Shown one piece after another: positions 1-6,987 of a stretch of DNA of 7,065 bases. Below the pieces are notes generated by a model. The model worked only from the letters and a program-made list of their open reading frames with translations, was not told the DNA's origin and did not search any database. Source of the stretch: JAJKIP01 sp040509055 (GTDB lineage Bacteria; Bacteroidota; Bacteroidia; Chitinophagales; Chitinophagaceae); NCBI GenBank assembly GCA_040509055.1, contig JBEVLT010000440.1, positions 1 through 7,065 on the forward strand. The letters run 5' to 3'. The translations under genes and the position numbers were made by a program. Every line of letters begins with the position of its first letter. Within the stretch, counting starts at the first letter, position 1.

Positions 1-666
1 TTTGCTGTGTTTACAGCCAATATAAATAAGGAGAACGGCCGGCCGGCGGCTCCCATGACCCGGGCAGATTTTCAGAAATACCTGGATACCGTGCTGCAGA
101 GTGCCGGCATCCATTTTACCACGCATCGCTACCGCTCGCGGGCAGAATATGATTCGCTGGTGGCGGCAGGCGTCAAAAAGCATAGCTGGTTTCAGCGGCA
201 GCTGATCTACAAAGAGCTGGACATGAACGAAAAATATAACAATGATGGCCGTCAGATCATCCGGGCTTTCCGAAGTAAAATGCTGCATAGCCTGCCGCAG
301 ATGCTGTTTATCTCACTGCCCCTGTTTGCCCTCATCCTGCAGCTGCTGTATGTACGCCGCAAGCAGTTTTACTATATCAATCATGCTATTTTCAGCATTT
401 ACCTGTACATCTTCCTGTTCCTGGCGATATTGCTGATCATGTGTATCAGCAAACTCAACAGCCAGCTGCACTGGGGCGTCCTGCAGTTCATCCTGGCTGT
501 GCTGTATTTCGGCTTGTTTGCTTACGAATACGTGGCCCTGCTCAAATTTTACCGGCAGGGATGGTTCAGGACATTTGTCAAGTTCCTGCTGCTCAATTTC
601 CTGTTCTTTATCGTTATTCTCCTGTTGTTTATCATATTCACTTTCTTTTCATTTTTTGAAATATAA
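1..666 (+). CDS. Integral membrane protein, probable DUF3667-family C-terminal part (5' truncated by the window)
   Basis: The reading frame is open from base 1 to the TAA at 664-666, so the true start is probably upstream. The GTG at 7 and ATG at 55 are possible internal starts, but neither is convincing. About 220 residues are visible. The first 95 or so are polar and soluble-looking, with the segment QRQLIYKELDMNEKY near the end. Four hydrophobic helices follow, at about residues 100-117, 129-150, 157-178 and 192-217 counted from base 1. The stretch around the first two helices (HSLPQMLF, PLFALILQLLY, RRKQFYYINHAIFSIYLYIF) resembles the C-terminal membrane part of DUF3667 proteins of Bacteroidota, which usually begin with a zinc-ribbon that would lie outside this window. 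The family has no established function. The protein should sit in the inner membrane. The stop lies 3 bases before mazG, suggesting one transcript. I am sure it is a real gene, and less sure of the family. Confidence 0.75.
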   Translation, partial: FAVFTANINKENGRPAAPMTRADFQKYLDTVLQSAGIHFTTHRYRSRAEYDSLVAAGVKKHSWFQRQLIYKELDMNEKYNNDGRQIIRAFRSKMLHSLPQMLFISLPLFALILQLLYVRRKQFYYINHAIFSIYLYIFLFLAILLIMCISKLNSQLHWGVLQFILAVLYFGLFAYEYVALLKFYRQGWFRTFVKFLLLNFLFFIVILLLFIIFTFFSFFEI

Positions 667-669
667 CGC

Positions 670-1446
670 ATGGAAACTGCTGTTGCCGAAGCCTTTCTCC
701 GCCTGGTGAAGATCATGGACGAGCTGCGCGAAAAATGTCCCTGGGATAAAAAGCAGACCATTCATTCGCTGCGGCAGATGACCATCGAGGAAACCTATGA
801 GCTGGCCGATGCCATCACGGACAGCGACTGGAAAGGCATCCGGGAAGAACTGGGTGACCTGCTGCTGCATATCGTCTTTTATGCCAGGATCGGCAGCGAG
901 CAAAACCAGTTTCAGCTTACCGAAGTGATCACGGGTATCTGCGATAAGCTGGTGGCCCGCCATCCGCATATCTATGGCGATGTAAAGGTGGAGAACGACG
1001 AAGACGTAAAACGAAACTGGGAAAAGCTAAAGCTGAAGGAGGGAAAGAAATCGGTGCTGGGCGGGGTGCCGCAATCGCTGCCAGCGACGGTAAAAGCCAT
1101 GCGGCTGCAGGAAAAGGCCCGCCAGGTAGGATTCGAATGGGAGAACAAGGAACAGGTCTGGGAAAAGGTAGAGGAGGAGATGGGGGAACTGAAGGAAGTG
1201 ATCAGTACGGACCAGCCGGAGAAAGTGGAGGAGGAGTTTGGCGATCTTCTCTTTTCGCTGATCAATTACGCACGGTTTTTGCAGGTGGACGCCGAAAATG
1301 CCCTGGAGCGAACGAATAAAAAATTCATCCACCGCTTTACACAGATGGAGCAGGTAGCCCTGGCGGAGGGCAAAAACCTGGATTCCATGACCCTGTCAGA
1401 AATGGATGCCATCTGGAACAGCATAAAACGACAAAGCAGTTCGTGA
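670..1446 (+). CDS. mazG: MazG nucleoside triphosphate pyrophosphohydrolase
   Basis: Cytoplasmic enzyme of the all-alpha NTP pyrophosphohydrolase superfamily, which hydrolyses (d)NTPs to the monophosphate and pyrophosphate and is thought to clean the nucleotide pool. At 258 residues it matches the two-domain MazG type (the E. coli protein is 263). The N-terminal domain has the signature CPWDKKQT (about residues 24-31), a metal-binding EExxE (E40, E41, E44) and ExxD (E60, D63). The linker carries the family pattern NWEKLKLKEGKKS followed by GVPQSLPA. The C-terminal domain repeats the set: EExxE at E169, E170, E173 and ExxD at E189, D192. Both metal sites therefore look intact; in the E. coli enzyme the C-terminal domain is the active one. 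The ATG at 670 gives exactly the family N-terminus and follows the previous stop by 3 bases. Its TGA overlaps the GTG of the kinase gene, so translation of the two is probably coupled. E. coli MazG has also been linked to ppGpp levels; nothing here tests that. Confidence 0.96.
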   Translation: METAVAEAFLRLVKIMDELREKCPWDKKQTIHSLRQMTIEETYELADAITDSDWKGIREELGDLLLHIVFYARIGSEQNQFQLTEVITGICDKLVARHPHIYGDVKVENDEDVKRNWEKLKLKEGKKSVLGGVPQSLPATVKAMRLQEKARQVGFEWENKEQVWEKVEEEMGELKEVISTDQPEKVEEEFGDLLFSLINYARFLQVDAENALERTNKKFIHRFTQMEQVALAEGKNLDSMTLSEMDAIWNSIKRQSSS

Positions 1447-4400
1447 AGCCACTCTTACCAAATAGATTCAGCCTGAAGCTGTTCCTGCTGCTGACGGCCG
1501 CTTTGCTCTTTACCTTTTCTTTTATTTTCAATCAGCTGTATACCAGCCGTTCGGCGGCAGCACAGGAAGCCCGGCATGCCGGCCGGTACCTGCAGCGTCA
1601 GCAAACCGACTTCAACCGGTTTCTGGCAGACACCCAGCTGGTCAGGCAGTTGGTTACCCACTCCGAAGCAGGCAGCACCTTCGATGCGATCGTCGGCAAG
1701 TCTTACGGTATTTTCCTGTACCGGGTAAGCGCTGACGGCGTATTGTCCATGAACTTTTGGAATAACCAGCAGATACTGCCCCCGCCCAAAACCTACCCGC
1801 TGCGGGATATGGAAGAGTTCATGCAGTTGTCCAACGGGTACTACCTCGTTGTCAAAAAAACGCTGCATCTTTCTTTTGCTACCGTGGTGGCCTATGCCAT
1901 GATACCTGTGCAGTCCGCGTTTTACCTGGAAACAGAAGACATGCCACAGCGGTTCATCCACGATGTCACGGCCGGTGAGCGGGTTGCTATCAGCGATGGC
2001 CCCACGGATTTCGCGGTTACTTCCCTGTCCGGCAAAACGCTGTTTTACCTGGAGCCAACGGTGACCGGGGCCGTACCCTACAACAGCTGGCTCACGATCC
2101 TGCTTCGCTTCAGCGGCTTGCTGTTCCTGTTTTTTTTCATTCACCTGGTGGCCGAGTCGCTGGCCCGCCGCAGGATATGGAAAGGGGTTTTGTTTCTCAG
2201 CATGTCGCTGCTGGTGCTGCGGCTGCTCATGTATATCTTCCCTGCCCTGTTCAATTTCCGGCAGTTCGAGCTGTTCGATCCTTCTGTTTATGGATCCAAT
2301 ATCGTGCAGCGCTCGCTGGGCGACCTGCTCATTAATTCTATATTCTTTTGCTGGATCATCCTGTTTACCTGGTACAAAGTATACCGCCTCGAAAACAAGG
2401 TGCAGCTTCCGCTGCGCGCCAGGTGGATCACCGGCATCGTATCGCTCTGCTTGCTCATCTATTCCACGTTCATTCTTTCTTCCGTTATCCGGAGCATGAT
2501 CGCAGACTCCAAGATATCCTTCGATGTCACGGATTTCTTCTCGCTGGACAAGCATACCCTTGCCGGGTTTATCGTGCTGGCCATGCTCTCATTGTCGTAT
2601 TATTATTTCACGCAGTTGTTGTTCCGGATCATTTTCCCCCTGTTTCGCGGCAATACCTGGGCGGTTTATTTTGTCATTGCGTTTTCCGGCCTCGTTTTTT
2701 TGACCATCCGCTCCGGTGATCCCACTGTACTCTTTTACATACCGGTACTGGCCTGGCTGCTGATCTATACCTGGCTTATTCACCGCGAAGGATTGATCCT
2801 GCACCGTATCCGGATCAACATCGCAGGCATCCTGTTCTGGATATTCGTATTCTCGGTATCCATCGCCGCCATCATGCTGGTGGAGAATAAAAGGGCCGAA
2901 TGGAACAAGCGGAAGTTCTATGCAGAAAAACTGGCCATCCAGACCGATCCGTCCAGCGAGAGCACGCTAAGCATAGCGCTGAAGTATCTTGACAACGATT
3001 TCCTGCAGGCCAATTTTTACCGGTTTGCCGACAGCTTCAGAAGCCGGGAGCTTCGCGACAGCATCATTACCGGCAGCTACAATGTATACCTGGCCAATTA
3101 CGACACGCGGCTCTATGTGTATACGGCCGCCGGCACTCCGCTTTTCAACGACGATGCCACCAGCTACGATGCCCTGAATACGATCGTTACCATGCAGTCG
3201 CAGCGAACCGGTATTCCCGACGTGTTTTCTTACGAGACTTCTTCGGAAAAGTATACCTATATCACCCGCAGGATCGTAAAAGATACTGCGCACAACACCA
3301 TCGGTTATTTTTTCGTGGTTTCCAATCCGAAAAAATTCCGGAGCGACGAATTGTTTCCCGAACTGTTCAGGCAGTTCCGAAAAAATGACCTGGACAATTC
3401 GCTGATCTATTACTATGCCGTGTACATGAATGGCAAGCTGGTTCGTTTTTCTGACAGGTATCCCTTTGCCACGGTGCTGGACCGGGCCACGGCAAGGGGC
3501 AATACGGAATTTGAAAACCGCACCAACGGTGATTACAATGAGCTTTGGTACCGGGCCGGCAACGAGAAAATGGTTGTCATCGTGCGAAAAAGGGATACGC
3601 TGATCGAAACGATCACGCTGTTTTCCTATATTTTCTGCTCCTTTCTGTTCCTGGTCTTTATCGTGCAGCTGCTTTCCCTGCTGCTGAAGGCGATCTATGA
3701 CCGGCGCGCATTTTACCGGTTTTTCCATTTTAATATCCGCAACCAGGTACACAGCACCATCATTTTTATCAGCATATTCTGTTTTATCATTATCGGCGTG
3801 GCTACCATTTCGTTTTTCAAGAGCCGGTTTGCACGGAGCAACAACGATAAGCTGAGCCGTACCATGCAGATCATGGTCAATGAAATGCAGAAACGAAATG
3901 CAGGGATCTATGTGTACAACAGCATCCTGAACCCCTACGGCGGCGACCAGGACGATAACGACCTGTACGCACTGGTAAAAGAGATGTCGGATATCCACGG
4001 GGTGGACGTGAATGTCTATGACCTGGGCGGCAACCTGCTGGCTTCCTCCGCCACGAACGTGTATACGAGAGGCGTGCTGAGCAACAAGATGGACCCGGTA
4101 GCTTTCTATCACCTGAGCCGGCTGAAGCAGGTATCGCATATCCAGAACGAGAAGATCGCCGATTTCTCCTACACCAGCATTTACGCACCGGTGCGCGACA
4201 ACAACAATAACCAGCTGGCCTACCTGAGCATACCTTATTTTACCTCGGAGACCGAGCTGGACCAGGAGATATCCAATTTTATAGTGACCATCATCAACCT
4301 GAATGCATTTGTGTTCCTGGTGGCCGGGCTGATCGCCCTGTTCATTACCAACCGCATTACCCGCTCGTTCTCCATCATGAGCAGCAAAATGAAGGAGGTG

Positions 4401-5204
4401 AACCTGGGCAAGATGAACGAAGAGATCGTATGGAGCAAGGACGACGAGATCGGCGACCTGGTAAAAGAATACAACAAGATGGTGGCCAAGCTGGGAGAAA
4501 GCGCCCAGGTGCTGGCGCGCACAGAAAGAGAAGGCGCCTGGCGGGAGATGGCCCGGCAGGTAGCGCACGAGATCAAAAACCCGCTTACCCCGATGAAGCT
4601 GGGTATTCAATACCTGCAAAAAGCCATCGACAGCGATCATCCCAATGTAAAAGACCTGTCGGCCAATGTAGCCCGCACGCTGGTGGAGCAGATCGATCAC
4701 TTGTCCAAGATAGCTGCCGATTTTTCGCAGTTTGCCAATATCGGCAATATCAGTGTGGAAGAGTTCGACCTGCACGAAGTATTGCACTCGCTGCAGGAAT
4801 TGTATCGTCCTGATCCGCGCATCGGGTTTGAATGGCAACCCCTGGCAGGGCAGGTGATGGTGCGGGTAGACCGGACGCAGATGAACCGCCTGTTCACGAA
4901 TTTATTTGCCAATGCCATCGAAGCCTGCAGCCATGATCGCTGCCGTATCGTGGTCAGCGAAGAAATGGGTGAGGGTACCGTACGGATCAGCGTGAACGAT
5001 AACGGTGACGGCATTGCGCCGCAAATGCAGTCCCGCATCTTCACGCCCAATTTTACCACGAAGTCATCCGGTACGGGGCTTGGCCTGGCCATGTGCAAGA
5101 GCATCGTGGAGCAGGCCGGCGGCCGCATCTGGTTTGAGACGGTGCAGGGGTCCGGCACTACGTTCTATGTAGAGCTGCCGGTTATCATGAATGACCCATC
5201 GTAA
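1443..5204 (+). CDS. Large NtrY-like multi-sensor histidine kinase with 12 predicted membrane segments
   Basis: Inner-membrane sensor kinase of 1253 residues. Hydrophobic segments lie at about 10-29, 219-240, 247-268, 293-313, 328-349, 373-395, 403-421, 427-446, 459-481, 724-748, 772-792 and 947-967. Arg/Lys-rich short loops fall on the predicted cytoplasmic side, giving a consistent topology with three extracytoplasmic regions (about 30-217, 482-723, 793-946). The last contains a Cache-like strand, VNVYDLGGNLLASS. Next come HAMP (about 968-1024, with DDEIGDL at 1000-1006), a dimerisation/phosphoacceptor helix with EIKNPLTP after His1042, and an ATPase domain: N box NLFANAIEA (N1153, N1157), DNGDG at 1186-1190, GTGLGL at 1210-1215. 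All kinase boxes are intact. The core, including REMARQVAHEIKNPLTPMK and FTPNFTTKSSGTG, is typical of NtrY-like kinases of Bacteroidota, which often work with NtrX-type sigma-54 regulators, but no regulator is encoded here. The GTG start is chosen because the next in-frame ATG (codon 103) would remove the first membrane segment. The ligand is unknown. Confidence 0.93.
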   Translation: MKPLLPNRFSLKLFLLLTAALLFTFSFIFNQLYTSRSAAAQEARHAGRYLQRQQTDFNRFLADTQLVRQLVTHSEAGSTFDAIVGKSYGIFLYRVSADGVLSMNFWNNQQILPPPKTYPLRDMEEFMQLSNGYYLVVKKTLHLSFATVVAYAMIPVQSAFYLETEDMPQRFIHDVTAGERVAISDGPTDFAVTSLSGKTLFYLEPTVTGAVPYNSWLTILLRFSGLLFLFFFIHLVAESLARRRIWKGVLFLSMSLLVLRLLMYIFPALFNFRQFELFDPSVYGSNIVQRSLGDLLINSIFFCWIILFTWYKVYRLENKVQLPLRARWITGIVSLCLLIYSTFILSSVIRSMIADSKISFDVTDFFSLDKHTLAGFIVLAMLSLSYYYFTQLLFRIIFPLFRGNTWAVYFVIAFSGLVFLTIRSGDPTVLFYIPVLAWLLIYTWLIHREGLILHRIRINIAGILFWIFVFSVSIAAIMLVENKRAEWNKRKFYAEKLAIQTDPSSESTLSIALKYLDNDFLQANFYRFADSFRSRELRDSIITGSYNVYLANYDTRLYVYTAAGTPLFNDDATSYDALNTIVTMQSQRTGIPDVFSYETSSEKYTYITRRIVKDTAHNTIGYFFVVSNPKKFRSDELFPELFRQFRKNDLDNSLIYYYAVYMNGKLVRFSDRYPFATVLDRATARGNTEFENRTNGDYNELWYRAGNEKMVVIVRKRDTLIETITLFSYIFCSFLFLVFIVQLLSLLLKAIYDRRAFYRFFHFNIRNQVHSTIIFISIFCFIIIGVATISFFKSRFARSNNDKLSRTMQIMVNEMQKRNAGIYVYNSILNPYGGDQDDNDLYALVKEMSDIHGVDVNVYDLGGNLLASSATNVYTRGVLSNKMDPVAFYHLSRLKQVSHIQNEKIADFSYTSIYAPVRDNNNNQLAYLSIPYFTSETELDQEISNFIVTIINLNAFVFLVAGLIALFITNRITRSFSIMSSKMKEVNLGKMNEEIVWSKDDEIGDLVKEYNKMVAKLGESAQVLARTEREGAWREMARQVAHEIKNPLTPMKLGIQYLQKAIDSDHPNVKDLSANVARTLVEQIDHLSKIAADFSQFANIGNISVEEFDLHEVLHSLQELYRPDPRIGFEWQPLAGQVMVRVDRTQMNRLFTNLFANAIEACSHDRCRIVVSEEMGEGTVRISVNDNGDGIAPQMQSRIFTPNFTTKSSGTGLGLAMCKSIVEQAGGRIWFETVQGSGTTFYVELPVIMNDPS

Positions 5205-5206
5205 TC

Positions 5207-6910
5207 TTACAGGTTCTTTCGTTGTTTCCGCTGCTGCAGCCAGGCTTCAAATTCCTGCAGGGAAAAACTGCTGAGGTTGCGCTCTTTGGTCAGTCCGCCT
5301 TTCTGCGCGGCCAGCACGCCGTACCTGATATCGCCAAATCCTTCGAGGTTGTGTGCATCGGGATCGATGGAGATCAATACATTTTTTTCCATGGCCTGTT
5401 CTATCCACTCCCAGTCCATATCCAGGCGACGGGGGTGGGCATTCAGCTCTATCGCTACTTCATGGGCGGCGCAGGCATCGATGATCGCCCGGTGATCGAC
5501 AGGGTAGCCTTTGCGGCTCAGCAGCAGGCGGCCGGTCATATGGCCGAGTATGGCGGTGTAAGGATTGCTGATGGCTTTCAGCAGCCGGGCCATGGCTTTT
5601 TCTTCCGTCATCTTCAGGTTGCTGTGCACCGATGCAATCACCAGGTCGAATGTAGCGAGTATGTCATCGGTGTAATCCATAGAGCCGTCGTTCAGGATGT
5701 CGCACTCGATGCTTTTGAATATTTTGAAAGAAGGCCGGCCATCGGGCAGGGGAGTAAACCGTTGGTTCAGCTCGTCGATATACCGGTGCTGCTCCCTGAT
5801 GCGTTCTTCGGTCAGTCCTTTGGCATAGGCCGCGGCCTTCGAGTGATCGGAAATGACAAGGTATTCGAAGCCCTTGCCCATGCATTCCTTTGCCATGTCT
5901 TCAATGGTATAAATGCCGTCGCTCCAGTTGCTGTGGGTATGGATCACGCCTTTTACATCGCAGGGTTGCAGGGGTAGCGGTAGCGGGTCTTTTGCTTTTT
6001 GCAGGATGGATGGAAACTCGCGGCGGTAAGCGGGAATATAGCAGAGCCCGGCTTCTGCAAAAACAGATTCGTCATCGGGTGTATCGGTTACGGCATACGT
6101 GATGGCGGGATAGGCTGCCTGGAATGCCCCGAGAAATGCCGGCGAGCCGGATGTGAGAAACAGGCGTTCCGCCATTCCTTTTTCGCCGGTATGTAGCCGC
6201 AGCTTCAGTCCGTTTTTCAGCCGGTACAGCAGCGAGCTGATCGTTTCTTCCAGCAGTTCGGGAGGGTGAGCCGTCTGGAACTTTGGCTTGATGGTTTCAT
6301 TCTTTTCAAGGATCACGAAGTCCAGTTCATGAATGACCAGTTCCTGCCGCCTGAAAGCGCCGGTCACGTGTACTTTCTCCGGCGAAAACAATTTTTTCAG
6401 GTAGCCGTCTACCTGGGTAAACACTTCGTCGATCTGGGCATACAGGAAGCTGCCCTGATTTTGAAAATAAAATTCGATGGCTTCCTGTACGTTCTGCTGT
6501 GTTTTTTCGCCAAACCCTTTGAACAGTGTCAGCCGGTTCTCGTTGCACGCATACAGCAGCTCGCCCAGCGATTCGACCTCCATCTGTTTCCAGATGGTAT
6601 GTATTTTCTTGGGGCCGATGCCCTTAATGTTCAGCATTTCGATCACGCCCGCCGGCGTGCGGGATATATAGTCCTGCAGCACGGCCAGGTTGCCGGTATC
6701 GAGCATTTCGATCACTTTGCTGCCCACGCTTTCACCGATCCCTTTCAGGCTGAAGAGTTTTTCACGCGGTGTGTCGCTGATCTGCACCGGCAGGTTCTCG
6801 ATATTGAAAGCTGCAATGGAGTAGGTTTTGGCTTTAAAGGAATTGTCCCCGTGAATATCCATCAGCTTGGACAGCAGGGAAAAATTATCGGCAATGGCGT
6901 AATTGTCCAT
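5207..6910 (-). CDS. polX: PolX-family protein with PHP domain; polymerase active site degenerate, PHP nuclease site intact
   Basis: Cytoplasmic DNA-repair protein of 567 residues, the same size and order as bacterial PolX (B. subtilis about 570). The N-terminal part has helix-hairpin-helix motifs: LKGIGESVG (55-63), IKGIGPKKI (95-103) and a weaker FKGFGEKTQ (130-138). The polymerase-beta-like palm has GAFRR at 184-188, then HELD at 194-197 where the family has GDxD. The third catalytic position, within LKLRL (235-239), is Lys236 where Asp is usual. The nucleotide-binding Ser of GSxRR is Ala185. Polymerase activity is thus doubtful. The PHP domain (about 320-567) keeps its expected metal ligands: H324, H326, D331, H356 in SDH, E402, H429, H457, D518 and H520 in DAH. 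PHP domains of PolX have Mn-dependent 3'-5' exonuclease and AP-endonuclease-type activities, so a nuclease or repair role is inferred. The ATG at 6908-6910 precedes a normal PolX N-terminus. The gene lies downstream of a terminator, so it probably has its own promoter, which I could not identify with confidence. Confidence 0.93.
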   Translation of the reverse strand: MDNYAIADNFSLLSKLMDIHGDNSFKAKTYSIAAFNIENLPVQISDTPREKLFSLKGIGESVGSKVIEMLDTGNLAVLQDYISRTPAGVIEMLNIKGIGPKKIHTIWKQMEVESLGELLYACNENRLTLFKGFGEKTQQNVQEAIEFYFQNQGSFLYAQIDEVFTQVDGYLKKLFSPEKVHVTGAFRRQELVIHELDFVILEKNETIKPKFQTAHPPELLEETISSLLYRLKNGLKLRLHTGEKGMAERLFLTSGSPAFLGAFQAAYPAITYAVTDTPDDESVFAEAGLCYIPAYRREFPSILQKAKDPLPLPLQPCDVKGVIHTHSNWSDGIYTIEDMAKECMGKGFEYLVISDHSKAAAYAKGLTEERIREQHRYIDELNQRFTPLPDGRPSFKIFKSIECDILNDGSMDYTDDILATFDLVIASVHSNLKMTEEKAMARLLKAISNPYTAILGHMTGRLLLSRKGYPVDHRAIIDACAAHEVAIELNAHPRRLDMDWEWIEQAMEKNVLISIDPDAHNLEGFGDIRYGVLAAQKGGLTKERNLSSFSLQEFEAWLQQRKQRKNL

Positions 6911-6933
6911 GCCTGCAAGTTAGTGATTGGCAG

Positions 6934-6967
6934 AAAAAGAAAAAGTCCCGGCAGATGCCAGGACTTT
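6934..6967 (-). terminator. Rho-independent terminator of the lysine-rich gene
   Basis: Arms AAAGTCC (6942-6948) and GGACTTT (6961-6967) pair over 7 bp. After one C/A mismatch the stem continues with GGC/GCC (6950-6952 with 6957-6959), closing a 4-base loop. On the minus strand the hairpin is followed by TTTTTCTTTTT (complement of 6934-6944), so it acts leftwards. It lies about 20 bases after the stop of the lysine-rich gene and 24 bases before the polX start codon, separating the two transcripts or limiting read-through into polX. Confidence 0.85.
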
Positions 6968-6987
6968 CTATTTACTTTTTAGCCAGC

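Noticed and set aside
2130..2137. Run of eight T (and shorter A or T runs at 1854-1860 and 2695-2701) in the kinase gene as a phase-variation or programmed frameshift site
   Set aside because: The runs code for Phe or Lys in the expected frame, the frame stays open on both sides, and no alternative frame continues usefully. They are ordinary homopolymers in membrane-protein codons.
1455..2555. Open frame of 366 codons on the minus strand, opposite the kinase N-terminal part
   Set aside because: Same reason: it mirrors a hydrophobic plus-strand coding region and gives a Gln/Arg/Gly-rich product with no domain or plausible start context.
2967..4838. Open frame of 623 codons on the minus strand, opposite the kinase gene
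   Set aside because: It lies wholly antisense to the kinase, whose HAMP and kinase motifs prove the plus-strand reading. The translated product has no recognisable domain, is rich in His, Gln and Val without pattern, and looks like a by-product of codon bias.
5222..5977. Open frame of 251 codons on the plus strand across polX
   Set aside because: Antisense to the PHP domain, whose metal-binding motifs are all in the minus-strand frame; no family resemblance in the shadow product.
6911..6925. TAACTTGC just upstream of polX as a Bacteroidota -7 promoter element (TAnnTTTG)
   Set aside because: Only a partial match, only a few bases from the ATG, and with no clear -33 TTTG. It would imply a leaderless mRNA, so I do not call it.
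6266..6982. Open frame of 238 codons on the plus strand across the start of polX and the terminator
   Set aside because: Antisense to the helix-hairpin-helix and palm regions of polX and running through a clear terminator; no recognisable protein.
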